Counted from the stretch's first letter, positions 45,602-54,785 are shown. The stretch is DNA of 64,000 bases from Pseudomonas mucoides (GCF_015461845.1 NZ_JACOPW010000001.1:1500757-1564756), one strand, 5' to 3'. The notes: a model not told the origin generated them from the letters alone. Translations and numbers: made by a program.

Positions 45602-46948
45602 TCAAGTCGCATCCGCATGACTGACCATGCCCTTGATCACCACCGCCGTAGTCGCCAACGCTGCCGGAATCACCAGCGCCGTCAGCACTTGCTCAAAATT
45701 CCAGCCCAGCCCGAGCAACGTCGCGCCCATCCAAGCCCCGAGAATCGCGCCAAACCGGCCAATCCCGAGCATCCATGACACCCCGGTCGCCCGCCCTTGT
45801 GTCGGATAAAACCGCGCCGCCAGGGAAGGCATCGCCGATTGCGCACCGTTGACGCACATGCCCGCCACCAGCACTAACGTCGCCAACAGCGTGATGTTGC
45901 CCAGGCTCTGCCCTACCGCGTAGGCAAACACCCCGGCCAACAGGTAGAAAATGCCGATGACCTTGTGCGGATTGAACCGGTCCATCGCCCAGCCCACGCC
46001 CACCGCGCTCAGCACCCCGCCAAACTGGAACAGGGCGCCAATGAACGCGGCCTGCTCCATGCTCGCGCCGCTGTCACGCATCAGTGTCGGCAGCCAACTG
46101 GTCAGCAGGTACACGATCACCAGGCCCATGAAATAGGTCAGCCACAGCAGCAAGGTGCCGGTGCTGTAGGTGCCGGAGAAGATCACCGCGAACACGTTGC
46201 GCGCCTTCACGGTTTTCTGTTCCGGCACGCTGAAGCTTGAAGCCTGGGCGACGATGGTCGGGTCGATGGGCGCCAGGGTCTTGCGCACTTTGTCGGTGCC
46301 ACGGTTACGGACCACGAGGTAGCGCGCCGACTCCGGCAGCCACAACAGCAGGACGACCGAGAGGATCAGCGGCAGAATCCCGCCGATCAGCAGCAAACTG
46401 TGCCAACCAAACGCCGGGATCAGCTTGGCCGAGATAAACCCGCCACCGGCCATGCCGAGGTTGAAGCCGCAGAACATGCTGGTCACCAGCAGGGACTTCT
46501 TGCGCTCCGGGGTGTATTCCGACAGCAGGGTGGTGGCGTTCGGCATGCCGGCACCAAGACCCAGGCCGGTGAGGAAACGCAGCACCAGCAATTGATCGAC
46601 ATTGGTGCTGTAGGCCGACGCCAGGCTGAACGCGCCAAACAACAACACCGCCCCCACCAGCACGACTTTGCGCCCGAAGCGGTCAGCCAACGGGCCGGAA
46701 CCCAGCGCGCCGAAGACCATGCCGATCAACGCGGCACTCATCACAGGGCCGAGACTGGCGCGGTCAATCCCCCAATCCTGCGACAACGCAGGCGCGATAA
46801 AGCCCATGGCCGCGGTGTCGAGGCCATCAAGGAAAACAATCAGGAAACACAGGATCACCACTCGCCACTGATAGCGCGAAATGGGTTGAGCATTGATGAA
46901 GGACTGCACATCGAGGCAGTGACCTACAGCAGACTGGGGCTGGTTCAT
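45602..46948 (-). CDS. pcaK: 4-hydroxybenzoate/protocatechuate transporter PcaK
   Basis: A 448-residue AAHS-family MFS permease, the same length as PcaK of P. putida, importing 4-hydroxybenzoate and protocatechuate with protons. The helix 1 motif FLDGLDTAAMGFIAP contains the essential Asp of the GxxxDGxD motif. The loop after helix 2 is GPLADRFGRKVVL. The ATG at 46948 gives the PcaK length; six codons earlier another ATG lacks support. It is downstream of pcaR on the same strand and has its own pair of PcaR-type boxes. Confidence 0.94.
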   Translation of the reverse strand: MNQPQSAVGHCLDVQSFINAQPISRYQWRVVILCFLIVFLDGLDTAAMGFIAPALSQDWGIDRASLGPVMSAALIGMVFGALGSGPLADRFGRKVVLVGAVLLFGAFSLASAYSTNVDQLLVLRFLTGLGLGAGMPNATTLLSEYTPERKKSLLVTSMFCGFNLGMAGGGFISAKLIPAFGWHSLLLIGGILPLILSVVLLLWLPESARYLVVRNRGTDKVRKTLAPIDPTIVAQASSFSVPEQKTVKARNVFAVIFSGTYSTGTLLLWLTYFMGLVIVYLLTSWLPTLMRDSGASMEQAAFIGALFQFGGVLSAVGVGWAMDRFNPHKVIGIFYLLAGVFAYAVGQSLGNITLLATLVLVAGMCVNGAQSAMPSLAARFYPTQGRATGVSWMLGIGRFGAILGAWMGATLLGLGWNFEQVLTALVIPAALATTAVVIKGMVSHADAT

Positions 46949-47039
46949 TATTTTTATTCCACGCAAGAACGCAGTCGGACAGGTGCCAGCCTGAGCTGGC
47001 GCTGCCGCGACAGTAATGATCCAAGGGAAAGAGCGTCAA

Positions 47040-47072
47040 TTCGATAAACGCGAGTCTGTGCGTTTATCGAAC
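47040..47072. promoter_or_regulatory. Pair of PcaR-type boxes upstream of pcaK
   Basis: TTCGATAAACGCGA on the plus strand (47040-47053) and GTTCGATAAACGCAC on the minus strand (47058-47072) face each other. The second matches the PcaR consensus GTTCGATAATCGCAC at 14 of 15 positions. They lie 92-124 bp before the pcaK ATG, between pcaR and pcaK. Confidence 0.75.
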
Positions 47073-47090
47073 AGCTTAGATAGAAGAGGC

Positions 47091-47933
47091 TTAGGCGAAG
47101 AGCTGTGCGCTGAGGTCGCGACTGGCGCTGAGCAGTCCGGGCAGGAAGCGTTGTTCCAGTTCGTTGCGACTGACACGGCCAGCGTGGGTGCTGACGTTCA
47201 AGGCGGCCACCACCTGACCGGATGCGTCATACACCGGCACAGCAATCGAACGCAGCCCCTGTTCCAGCTCCTGATCGACGATGCACCAACCTTGTTGCCG
47301 CACCTCTTGCAGGCATTCGAGCAACGCCTCGGGTGTATGCAGGGTGCGGCTGGTCTTGGCTTGCAACTCTGCGTGATCGAGATATTCGCGCAGCGAGGTA
47401 TCGTCCAGTGCGGCGAGCAGAATCCGGCCCATTGACGTGCAATAGGCCGGAAGGCGACCGCCGACTGAAAGGTCGACCGAAATCAGCCGCTGTGTGGTCG
47501 CCGAGCGCGCGATGTACAAAATGTCATCGCCTTCCAGCGTGGCCATGTTGCAGGCTTCGTGCAGTTGCTCGCTCATGCGGTCCAGGTACGGCTGGGCTGA
47601 TACCGCCAGTGGCGTCGAAGACAAATAAGCATGACCCAGGGTCAACACCTTGGGCAGCAGCGAATAGGTACGACCGTCGGTGGTGGCGTAACCAAGTTTG
47701 ATCAGGGTGTGCAGGCAACGGCGCACGGCGGCGCGGGGAATTTCCGTGCGGTGACTGATCTGGGCAATGGTCAGGTGGCGCTTGCGCTCTTGAAACGCTT
47801 GCACCACCGCCAGGCCACGCGCCAGGGACGTCATGAAATCAGGGTCGCCGGTCAGGGCCTGGATTCGCTTCGCGGGTGAGGCGACGATCGGCGGCGCCAC
47901 TGAAGTGAAAGAGTTGCGCATTTGATCATTCAT
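47091..47933 (-). CDS. pcaR: IclR-family regulator PcaR
   Basis: A 280-residue IclR-type regulator closely matching PcaR, which activates pca genes in the presence of beta-ketoadipate. The winged helix is in LTIAQISHRTEIPRAAVRRC (about 55-75). The ligand domain is in ACNMATLEGDDILYIARSATTQRLI, LSVGGRLPAYCTSMGRILLA and the C-terminal GLRSIAVPVYDASGQVVAALN. The ATG at 47933 has an AAAGGA site and the MNDQMRNSF start known for PcaR. Its own promoter region carries a perfect inverted repeat of the same box, suggesting autoregulation. Confidence 0.94.
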   Translation of the reverse strand: MNDQMRNSFTSVAPPIVASPAKRIQALTGDPDFMTSLARGLAVVQAFQERKRHLTIAQISHRTEIPRAAVRRCLHTLIKLGYATTDGRTYSLLPKVLTLGHAYLSSTPLAVSAQPYLDRMSEQLHEACNMATLEGDDILYIARSATTQRLISVDLSVGGRLPAYCTSMGRILLAALDDTSLREYLDHAELQAKTSRTLHTPEALLECLQEVRQQGWCIVDQELEQGLRSIAVPVYDASGQVVAALNVSTHAGRVSRNELEQRFLPGLLSASRDLSAQLFA

Positions 47934-48015
47934 GACAGGTCCTTTCCGAGGCGGATCAGCGGCTATTACACGCGGCCCCTGCTTCTGCACACAAGTCCGG
48001 GACCGCCAAGATTGG

Positions 48016-48045
48016 GCGATTATCGGACGGCAGGCCGATAATCGC
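48016..48045. promoter_or_regulatory. Inverted PcaR-type box upstream of pcaR
   Basis: GCGATTATCGG and CCGATAATCGC form a perfect 11 bp inverted repeat with an 8 bp spacer; each arm contains the CGATAATCGC core of the PcaR box. It lies 83-112 bp before the pcaR ATG and is consistent with autoregulation. Confidence 0.65.
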
Positions 48046-48607
48046 AATCAATGCCACGCAAGGCCTGATGCGACTCACGCCATTAACTGCCCGTTTTATT
48101 TTTTGTCTGGTCCACTTCTTAAAGGTCGATGTAAGCGGTTTAAGTTGTTCGCCTTAATGGCGCCAGAAAGACATCGCTGCACAATGACATCATCGGCCTC
48201 CTAGTTGCCGTTAACACTTGTCAGTAACAAAACAATCACACATGACGAACTACTTTTAACGCCTCGGTGATAGTGTTCTTCGAATCGACCGCTATAATGC
48301 AATCCAGTGGCGAAGCGGTTTTTTATCCACCGACTCTGTCACCCGGCAGCGCGATGTCCCATTGTCGTTGCCCACAGCAAGCGCCTGACGCTCATTTCAT
48401 ATGCTCCGCCAATGCGCTCGCTGAAACAGGAACCTGATGCTACGTCAGCTGTTTTTCTCTGGTGTCGTGGCCGCCTGCAACATGGAAGTATTGTTCACAT
48501 GCCGTCAAAAGGTTGCCTTCCCGGGCATTACCCTTTTATGAGCGTGGTCAATCGACTCGATGCAGCGCGTTTCACCGGAAATTATCCCAACTCATACAGG
48601 TAGCACT
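48046..48607. other. Intergenic region upstream of the 66-residue gene
   Basis: About 560 bp without a convincing gene. A good -10 hexamer, TATAAT, stands at 48293-48298 without a clear -35 at the normal distance. A plus-strand frame from GTG 48307 is open for 98 codons but has no ribosome site and a composition unlike the neighbours. A transcribed leader of about 300 bases for the 66-residue gene, or a small RNA, would fit. No terminator is seen. Confidence 0.45.
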
Positions 48608-48808
48608 GTGACGAAAGACGAACTGCGCGCGGAACTTGAGCGCCAGGAACAACGTTACAAGGAAGTTTACGGCGGGGAAGTCACCACCTACGCCGCCCAG
48701 CCCGAACCGGAACGTAAACCCTGGCGTAAACGCGCCACCGTTCAGGACCAGGCGTTCACCCAAGAACTGCAGAAGATGGAAAAGGAACTCAAAGCCGAAG
48801 AGCCTTGA
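48608..48808 (+). CDS. Small conserved hypothetical protein
   Basis: A 66-residue protein of unknown function that I recognise as conserved in fluorescent pseudomonads. It starts with GTG ([20 protein letters not shown]), then a linker with [14 protein letters not shown], and ends with a Glu/Lys-rich helix ([17 protein letters not shown]). The pattern of charged heptads suggests two helices or a short coiled coil. It is cytoplasmic. The GTG was chosen because the strongly helical region begins there; only a weak AGGT precedes it. The frame continues 16 codons upstream to an ATG at 48560. Confidence 0.65.
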   Translation: MTKDELRAELERQEQRYKEVYGGEVTTYAAQPEPERKPWRKRATVQDQAFTQELQKMEKELKAEEP

Positions 48809-49185
48809 CCGACTCGGCCCGAATTCTTTCAGGGGTCTGCGTCTGCTCCCGCTAAAAGCGGGTGGCATCGATCAAGCCTTTCGTGCCCGCTACAAGCGGG
48901 CAGCGGCCTCCTCACCCCTCGGATGAGGCAAATGGCTCGTTTCTGACCCTCTTCTCAGATATTTCACACAAGCGTTCAAGCCTCTCGACTCCACGAGCGG
49001 AACCCTTGTTCCTGTTGATTTCTCCTTTTAATTCAATAGCTTGTAAAACCCGGTAAAACGCTGGGAGATTGGCGTCCCTCGCCAATTATTTCGTTGAAGA
49101 ATGTTACCGATGAGCAGCAAGTGCATTGATTAGCAGTCTTTTCTGGCATAATCGCGCCCCCTTACGACCGGGTCAGAAAACCTTC
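48809..49185. other. Intergenic region before the phosphate transporter
   Basis: 377 bp. It contains twin hairpins with the same stem, CCCGCT-AAA-AGCGGG (48848-48862) and GCCCGCT-ACA-AGCGGGC (48885-48901), neither followed by a T-run. A possible promoter is TTGATT at 49126-49131 with CATAAT at 49147-49152, although the 15 bp spacing is short. It ends 33 bp before the pit ATG. Confidence 0.45.
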
Positions 49186-50661
49186 ATGATCGATTTATTC
49201 AGCGGACTGGATGCTTGGGTGCTTGTGAGCCTCTTGCTCGCCCTGGCCTTTGTCCTCGCCTTCGAGTTCATCAACGGCTTTCATGACACCGCAAACGCGG
49301 TGGCCACTGTTATCTACACCAAAGCCATGCCGCCCCATCTGGCGGTGTTCTTTTCCGGGGTGTTCAACTTCCTCGGCGTGCTGCTGGGCGGTGTTGGCGT
49401 GGCGTATGCCATCGTCCACCTGCTGCCGGTAGAACTGCTGATCAATGTGAACACCGGTCACGGACTGGCCATGGTGTTCTCGCTGCTTGCTGCCGCCATC
49501 ACCTGGAACCTGGGCACCTGGTACTTCGGTATCCCGGCCTCCAGCTCCCACACCCTGATCGGTTCGATCCTCGGTGTCGGCCTGGCCAACGCGTTGATCA
49601 ACGATATTCCGTTGGCCGATGGCGTGAACTGGCAGAAGGCGATCGACATCGGTGCCTCCCTGGTGTTCTCGCCAATGGCCGGCTTCCTCGTCGCGGCACT
49701 GGTGTTGATCGGCCTTAAATGGTGGCGTCCACTGTCGAAGATGCACAAGACACCGGACCAGCGCCGCAAGCTCGATGACAAGAAGCACCCACCGTTCTGG
49801 AACCGTCTGGTCCTGGTGATCTCGGCCATGGCCGTGAGCTTCGTGCACGGCTCCAACGATGGTCAGAAAGGTATCGGCCTGATCATGCTCGTGCTGATCG
49901 GTATCGTGCCGGCGCAGTTCGTACTCGACCTGGGCAGCACGACGTACCAGATCGAACGGACCCGCGATGCGACCCTGCACCTGAGCCAGTTCTATAAGCG
50001 CAATGCCGACACCCTGGGTGAATACCTGGCGCTGGGCAAAAGCATAGAAGGTGATCTGCCGGAGAAATTCCGTTGCAACCCGCAACAGACCGAACCGACC
50101 ATTACCGCCCTGCTCGGCACCCTTAAAGGTGTGTCGGACTACCACTCGTTGTCGTCGGACAGCCGCATCGAAGTGCGTCGCTACCTGCTCTGCCTGGATG
50201 ACACGGCGAAGAAAGTCGGCAAGTTGCCTGGCCTCAATGCCCGTGAAAAGGCCGACCTGGACAAACTGCGCAAAGACCTGACCACCACCACCGAATACGC
50301 GCCGTTCTGGGTGATTCTGGCGGTGGCCCTGGCACTGGGCCTGGGCACCATGGTGGGCTGGAAACGCGTGGTACTGACCATCGGCGAGAAGATCGGCAAG
50401 CAAGGCATGACCTACGCCCAAGGCATGTCGGCGCAGATCACCACCGCGTGCATGATCGGCCTGGCGAACATCTTCAGCCTGCCGGTCTCCACCACCCACG
50501 TGCTGTCCTCGGGCGTGGCCGGCACCATGGTCGCGAACAAAAGCGGCCTGCAAGGTGGCACGGTGAAAACCATCCTGCTGGCCTGGGTCCTGACCCTGCC
50601 TGCGACGGTGGGCCTGTCGGCCGGCCTGTTCTGGCTGGCGTCGAAGGCACTGGGTAGCTGA
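49186..50661 (+). CDS. pitA: Pit-type inorganic phosphate transporter
   Basis: A 491-residue low-affinity phosphate:H+ symporter of the PiT family with about ten membrane helices. Both family signatures are present: GFHDTANAVATVIYT near residue 30 and FVHGSNDGQKGIGLI near 225, which form the substrate site. Between them is a cytoplasmic loop, and a hydrophilic insert follows at about 255-370. It transports metal-phosphate at the inner membrane. The ATG at 49186 was chosen because helix 1 begins soon after; the frame is open 20 codons upstream over the likely promoter. A strong terminator follows its stop. Gene name by similarity to PitA. Confidence 0.92.
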   Translation: MIDLFSGLDAWVLVSLLLALAFVLAFEFINGFHDTANAVATVIYTKAMPPHLAVFFSGVFNFLGVLLGGVGVAYAIVHLLPVELLINVNTGHGLAMVFSLLAAAITWNLGTWYFGIPASSSHTLIGSILGVGLANALINDIPLADGVNWQKAIDIGASLVFSPMAGFLVAALVLIGLKWWRPLSKMHKTPDQRRKLDDKKHPPFWNRLVLVISAMAVSFVHGSNDGQKGIGLIMLVLIGIVPAQFVLDLGSTTYQIERTRDATLHLSQFYKRNADTLGEYLALGKSIEGDLPEKFRCNPQQTEPTITALLGTLKGVSDYHSLSSDSRIEVRRYLLCLDDTAKKVGKLPGLNAREKADLDKLRKDLTTTTEYAPFWVILAVALALGLGTMVGWKRVVLTIGEKIGKQGMTYAQGMSAQITTACMIGLANIFSLPVSTTHVLSSGVAGTMVANKSGLQGGTVKTILLAWVLTLPATVGLSAGLFWLASKALGS

Positions 50662-50678
50662 TACATCGCCGAGCAATG

Positions 50679-50708
50679 AAAAAGCCCGACCATTGAGTCG
50701 GGCTTTTT
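50679..50708 (+). terminator. Terminator after the phosphate transporter
   Basis: AAAAAGCCCGAC and GTCGGGCTTTTT pair around a CATTGA loop with flanking A and T runs, 18 bp after the stop. It can work in both directions. Confidence 0.93.
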
Positions 50709-50781
50709 GTGGGCGCAATTTCTAATTCAGGGGGAGATCACTCCTACAAGGGTTTTGTATTGCCAGGTCTAAATTGCAGGC

Positions 50782-50807
50782 AAAAAAAAGGGCAACCGAA
50801 GTTGCCC
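50782..50807 (-). terminator. Terminator of ccoM
   Basis: On the minus strand GGGCAAC-TTCG-GTTGCCC is followed by eight T, a strong intrinsic terminator with a UUCG tetraloop, 35 bp after the ccoM stop. Confidence 0.93.
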
Positions 50808-50842
50808 AAAATGCCTTGCGTGCTCATTACATCCGGAAAGAA

Positions 50843-50956
50843 CTACGGTTTACGCTTGTGCGAATCCTTCCAGATAAAAAATCCAAACCCTGCGAAAAAC
50901 ATGACCATGAGGCTGACAGTCAGCACTCCGGCGATCACCACGTTGTCGAAAAACAT
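50843..50956 (-). CDS. ccoM: cbb3 cytochrome oxidase small subunit CcoM
   Basis: A 37-residue single-helix membrane protein matching CcoM, a small subunit found in the P. stutzeri cbb3 oxidase, where it stabilises the complex. The sequence starts MFFDNVVIAGVLTVSLMV, continues MFFAGFGFFIWKDSH and ends KRKP: one hydrophobic helix, then a basic tail containing the family-typical FIWKDSHK. A perfect AGGAGG ribosome site lies 6 bp before the ATG. A TTGAC-N4-ATCAA site 66 bp upstream suggests activation by ANR at low oxygen, as known for cbb3 genes. It has its own terminator, so it is a one-gene unit away from the main cco operon. Confidence 0.88.
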   Translation of the reverse strand: MFFDNVVIAGVLTVSLMVMFFAGFGFFIWKDSHKRKP

Positions 50957-51021
50957 GACTGGCCTCCTGGGCTTGCCCTGTTGCGATAGGGCTAAGTTAA
51001 CCAAACAGGCAGAAGAAAAAA

Positions 51022-51035
51022 TTGACCTGGATCAA
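51022..51035. promoter_or_regulatory. ANR/FNR box upstream of ccoM
   Basis: TTGACCTGGATCAA matches TTGAT-N4-ATCAA at 9 of 10 positions. A second, poorer copy, CTGACCTGCATCAA, lies at 51072-51085. Their distance of 66 and 116 bp to the ccoM ATG suits a low-oxygen activated promoter. Confidence 0.72.
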
Positions 51036-51100
51036 TGTCGCCCGAGACCGGGCGTAAAGGCGGGGTAATAACTGACCTGCATCAACAGATGCAGGGGGTT

Positions 51101-51262
51101 TCAACGCTTTTTCGGTTTGTTCTTCGGTTTTTTCTTGGCTTTGCCCAAAGGCATTGCCTGCTCAAACGCCTGTCGAACTTCATTCAGACGTTTTTCATTA
51201 AGGTCGTGAACCCGCTTGGCGCGTTCAGAGTTGAGATCAATCAGCTTATCGTCTTGGCTCAT
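51101..51262 (-). CDS. Small basic conserved protein
   Basis: A 53-residue protein of unknown function, apparently conserved in pseudomonads. It begins MSQDDKLIDLNSERAKRVHD, a helical segment rich in charged residues continuing into NEKRLNEVRQAFEQAMPLG, and ends with a run of Lys and Pro (KKKPKNKPKKR). The basic tail suggests binding to nucleic acid, but this is inference. The ATG at 51262 was chosen as the start of the helical part; the frame is open for 27 more codons. It is 38 bp before the weaker ANR-like site upstream of ccoM. Confidence 0.68.
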   Translation of the reverse strand: MSQDDKLIDLNSERAKRVHDLNEKRLNEVRQAFEQAMPLGKAKKKPKNKPKKR

Positions 51263-51321
51263 GGTGCTCAGTGCATCGTTTGACGGGTATATCGCAATAA
51301 TGCGGTCTGACCCGCCACAAC

Positions 51322-51663
51322 TCAAATCTGAATATCGACCCACAAGCCCTGACGCGGCTGATCCTCCATCAACGGGGCCACCGGCACGGTGTTGTCGGCA
51401 TTCAGTTCGTCACCGGGAATGGCCAGGTGCTCCTCGGGGTCTTCATCGGCCTCGCGGCGGCGACGCTCGCGCTCCAGCTTGCGGCGTTGTTCCTCGCGCA
51501 GTTGAAAAGCCGCTTCCTCGGGATCGCGCTGCTGCAGGTCGATCGTGCTTTCGTTCGAGCTTTCCTGCACCGGCACCACTGGCGGAATATCCGGGCGCTG
51601 ACGGATCGGGTCGTGCTGTGAGGTGATTGGCACGGCACTCAAGGGGAGCATCGGTAGCAGCAT
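51322..51663 (-). CDS. Conserved hypothetical protein with charged helix
   Basis: A 113-residue protein of unknown function. The N-terminal half is Pro-rich (RQRPDIPPVVPVQESS), the centre is a highly charged helix at about 50-72 containing EEQRRKLERERRRREADEDP, and the C-terminus is LMEDQPRQGLWVDIQI. Such proteins are sometimes labelled aspartate-semialdehyde dehydrogenase in databases; nothing here supports an enzyme of that kind. A GGAG site lies 11 bp before the ATG. It is 59 bp upstream of the basic 53-residue gene on the same strand and divergent from rapA. Confidence 0.72.
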   Translation of the reverse strand: MLLPMLPLSAVPITSQHDPIRQRPDIPPVVPVQESSNESTIDLQQRDPEEAAFQLREEQRRKLERERRRREADEDPEEHLAIPGDELNADNTVPVAPLMEDQPRQGLWVDIQI

Positions 51664-51819
51664 AATTTTTAGTCTCCTGTCAGCAGGCTGTCGGCTGCGG
51701 GGATGGCGACTTGAGCCATCGGTCGCAAACTGTGACCCGTTTGGCACTCATCAGTGCCCTGACCGGCAAGCACGACTTCATTGGGCTAACGTAAGACTGC
51801 GAGTTTTTATGAGAGTCCT

Positions 51820-51849
51820 TTGGCCCTGAGGGCCTCCTTCCGTTAAGAT
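51820..51849 (+). promoter_or_regulatory. Possible sigma-70 promoter of rapA
   Basis: TTGGCC at 51820-51825 and TAAGAT at 51844-51849 are separated by 18 bp, 33 bp before the rapA ATG. The -35 matches 4 of 6 and the -10 matches 4 of 6 positions. Confidence 0.4.
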
Positions 51850-51881
51850 AGCCCGCTTTTTCAAGGTGGGAGTCAGGCAGC

Positions 51882-54728
51882 ATGGCGCAGCAGTATCAAC
51901 CGGGGCAACGCTGGATCAGTGACAGCGAAGCCGAGCTGGGTTTAGGCACCGTTCTGGCACAGGACGGCCGCTTGTTGACCGTGCTCTACCCGGCCACTGG
52001 CGAGACTCGCCAGTACGCGCTACGGAATGCGCCCCTCACCCGCGTGCGGTTTTCGCCCGGTGACTCGATCACTCACTTCGAAGGCTGGAAGCTGACGGTC
52101 CAGGAAGTCGACGACGTCGATGGCCTGCTGGTCTACCACGGTCTCAACGCGCAGAACGAAAGCGTCACGCTGCCGGAAACCCAGCTGTCGAACTTCATTC
52201 AGTTCCGTCTGGCCAGCGACCGTCTGTTCGCCGGGCAGATCGACCCGCTGGCCTGGTTTTCCCTGCGTTACAACACCCTGGAACATACCAGCCGCCAATT
52301 GCAGTCCGCGCTGTGGGGCCTCGGTGGCGTGCGCGCACAACCGATCGCGCACCAGTTGCACATCGCCCGCGAAGTCGCCGACCGCATTGCGCCGCGCGTT
52401 CTGCTGGCGGACGAAGTAGGCCTGGGTAAAACCATCGAAGCCGGTCTGGTGATCCATCGCCAACTGCTCTCGGGCCGCGCCAACCGTGTGCTGATCCTGG
52501 TTCCCGAGAACCTGCAGCACCAGTGGCTGGTCGAGATGCGCCGCCGCTTCAACCTGCAAGTCGCATTGTTCGACGAAGAACGCTTCATCGAAAGCGATGC
52601 CACCAACCCCTTCGAAGACACCCAGCTCGCACTGGTTGCACTGGAGTGGCTGGTCGAAGACGAAAAGGCCCAGGACGCACTGTTTGCCGCCGGTTGGGAC
52701 TTGATGGTCGTCGACGAAGCCCACCACCTGGTGTGGCATGAAGACAAGGCCAGCGCGGAATACACCTTGGTCGAACAACTCGCCGAGACCATTCCCGGCG
52801 TGCTGCTGCTGACCGCGACCCCGGAACAACTGGGCCAGGACAGCCACTTCGCCCGTCTGCGCCTGCTCGACCCGAACCGTTTCCATGACCTGGCTGCCTT
52901 CCGCGCCGAGAGCGAAAACTATCGCCCGGTGGCCGAAGCCGTTCAGGAGCTGCTGGACAAAGGGCGCCTGTCGCCTGAAGCGCACAAGACCATTCACGGT
53001 TTCCTCGGCAACGAAGGCGAAGCCCTGCTGACTGCCGTGAACGATGGCGACACCGAAGCCAGCGCGCGCCTCGTGCGTGAACTGCTGGATCGCCATGGCA
53101 CCGGCCGCGTGCTGTTCCGAAACACCCGCGCCGCCGTTCAGGGTTTCCCGGAGCGTAAACTGCACCCGTACCCGCTGCCGTGCCCGGATGAATACCTCGA
53201 ACTGCCGCTGGGCGATCACGCCGAGCTGTACCCGGAAGTCAGCTTCCAGGCCCAGCCAGACGCCAACGAAGAAGAACGCTGGTGGAAATTCGACCCGCGC
53301 GTCGAGTGGCTGATCGACACCCTGAAGATGCTCAAGCGCACCAAAGTGCTAGTGATCTGCGCCCACGCCGAAACCGCCATGGACCTGGAAGACGCCCTGC
53401 GCGTGCGTTCCGGCATCCCGGCCACGGTGTTCCACGAAGGCATGAACATTCTCGAGCGTGACCGCGCCGCCGCCTACTTCGCCGACGAAGAGTTCGGTGC
53501 ACAAGTGCTGATTTGCTCGGAAATCGGCAGTGAAGGTCGCAACTTCCAGTTCTCGCACCACCTGGTGCTGTTCGATCTGCCGGCACACCCGGACCTGCTG
53601 GAGCAGCGTATCGGGCGTCTGGACCGGATCGGCCAGAAGCACATCATCGAGCTGCACGTGCCGTACCTGGAAACCAGCCCGCAAGAGCGTCTGTTCCAGT
53701 GGTACCACGAAGCGCTGAACGCATTCCTCAATACGTGCCCGACCGGCAACGCCTTGCAGCATCAGTTCGGCCCGCGCCTGCTGCCGCTGCTGGAAGAGGC
53801 CGACGACGGCGAGTGGCAAGCGCTGATCGACGAAGCCCGCACCGAGCGTGAGCGTCTGGAAGCCGACTTGCACACCGGCCGTGACCGCTTGCTGGAGCTC
53901 AACTCCGGCGGCGCGGGCGAAGGCGATGCGCTGGTCGAAGACATTCTTGAGCAGGACGATCAGTTCACCCTGCCGATCTACATGGAAACCCTGTTCGACG
54001 CCTTCGGCATCGACAGCGAAGACCATTCGGAAAACGCCCTGATCCTCAAGCCGAGCGAAAAAATGCTCGACGCCAGCTTCCCGCTGGGCGACGACGAAGG
54101 CGTGACCATCACTTACGACCGCAACCAGGCGCTGTCTCGCGAAGACATGCAGTTCATCACCTGGGAACACCCGATGGTGCAGGGCGGCATGGACCTGGTC
54201 CTGTCCGGCTCGATGGGCAATACCGCCGTCGCGCTGATCAAGAACAAGGCGCTCAAGCCTGGCACCGTGTTGCTGGAACTGCTCTACGTCAGCGAAGTGG
54301 TTGCCCCGCGCTCGCTGCAACTGGGCCGTTACCTGCCGCCGGCCGCGCTGCGCTGCCTGCTCGATGCCAACGGCAACGACCTGTCGGCCCGTGTGTCGTT
54401 CGAGACCTTGAACGATCAGCTGGAAAGCGTACCGCGTGCCAGCGCCAACAAATTCATCCAGGCCCAGCGCGATCAGCTGACGCCACGGATCAATGCTGGC
54501 GAAGAGAAGATTCTGCCGCGTCACGCCGAGCGTGTGGCCGAGGCGCAGCGTCGCCTGGCGGCGGATACCGATGAAGAACTGGCGCGCCTGACCGCGTTGC
54601 AAGCCGTGAACCCGACCGTGCGCGACAGCGAACTGATTGCCCTGCGCAAACAGCGCGAGCAAGGGTTGGCCATGCTTGAAAAGGCTGCGTTGCGACTGGA
54701 AGCGATTCGGGTGTTGGTGGCGGGTTAA
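51882..54728 (+). CDS. rapA: RNA polymerase-associated ATPase RapA
   Basis: A 948-residue SWI2/SNF2 ATPase that recycles RNA polymerase (RapA/HepA). N-terminal Tudor-like domains (about 1-110) begin [18 protein letters not shown]. The helicase core contains Walker [18 protein letters not shown] (about 172-188), DEAH in [10 protein letters not shown] (about 280) and motif [13 protein letters not shown]. The second RecA domain shows [14 protein letters not shown] and the arginine-finger region [12 protein letters not shown]. Length is close to E. coli RapA (968). It works on core RNA polymerase in the cytoplasm. A GGGAGT ribosome site precedes the ATG, and a terminator follows the stop. Confidence 0.96.
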   Translation: MAQQYQPGQRWISDSEAELGLGTVLAQDGRLLTVLYPATGETRQYALRNAPLTRVRFSPGDSITHFEGWKLTVQEVDDVDGLLVYHGLNAQNESVTLPETQLSNFIQFRLASDRLFAGQIDPLAWFSLRYNTLEHTSRQLQSALWGLGGVRAQPIAHQLHIAREVADRIAPRVLLADEVGLGKTIEAGLVIHRQLLSGRANRVLILVPENLQHQWLVEMRRRFNLQVALFDEERFIESDATNPFEDTQLALVALEWLVEDEKAQDALFAAGWDLMVVDEAHHLVWHEDKASAEYTLVEQLAETIPGVLLLTATPEQLGQDSHFARLRLLDPNRFHDLAAFRAESENYRPVAEAVQELLDKGRLSPEAHKTIHGFLGNEGEALLTAVNDGDTEASARLVRELLDRHGTGRVLFRNTRAAVQGFPERKLHPYPLPCPDEYLELPLGDHAELYPEVSFQAQPDANEEERWWKFDPRVEWLIDTLKMLKRTKVLVICAHAETAMDLEDALRVRSGIPATVFHEGMNILERDRAAAYFADEEFGAQVLICSEIGSEGRNFQFSHHLVLFDLPAHPDLLEQRIGRLDRIGQKHIIELHVPYLETSPQERLFQWYHEALNAFLNTCPTGNALQHQFGPRLLPLLEEADDGEWQALIDEARTERERLEADLHTGRDRLLELNSGGAGEGDALVEDILEQDDQFTLPIYMETLFDAFGIDSEDHSENALILKPSEKMLDASFPLGDDEGVTITYDRNQALSREDMQFITWEHPMVQGGMDLVLSGSMGNTAVALIKNKALKPGTVLLELLYVSEVVAPRSLQLGRYLPPAALRCLLDANGNDLSARVSFETLNDQLESVPRASANKFIQAQRDQLTPRINAGEEKILPRHAERVAEAQRRLAADTDEELARLTALQAVNPTVRDSELIALRKQREQGLAMLEKAALRLEAIRVLVAG

Positions 54729-54753
54729 GTCCCCTGCTCTACCCGGCTAAATA

Positions 54754-54785
54754 AAAAAGGCCCGCAGTGATGCGGGCCTTTTTTT
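54754..54785 (+). terminator. Terminator after rapA
   Basis: AAAAAAGGCCCGCA and TGCGGGCCTTTTTTT pair around GTGA, 25 bp after the rapA stop. Strong and bidirectional. Confidence 0.94.

Noticed and set aside
48307-48603. 98-codon plus-strand frame starting with GTG
   Set aside because: It starts about 9 bp after a -10 hexamer, so it would be leaderless, and the translated sequence shows no domain or codon bias.
50774-50989. 71-codon plus-strand frame
   Set aside because: It is the shadow of ccoM and its terminator on the other strand.
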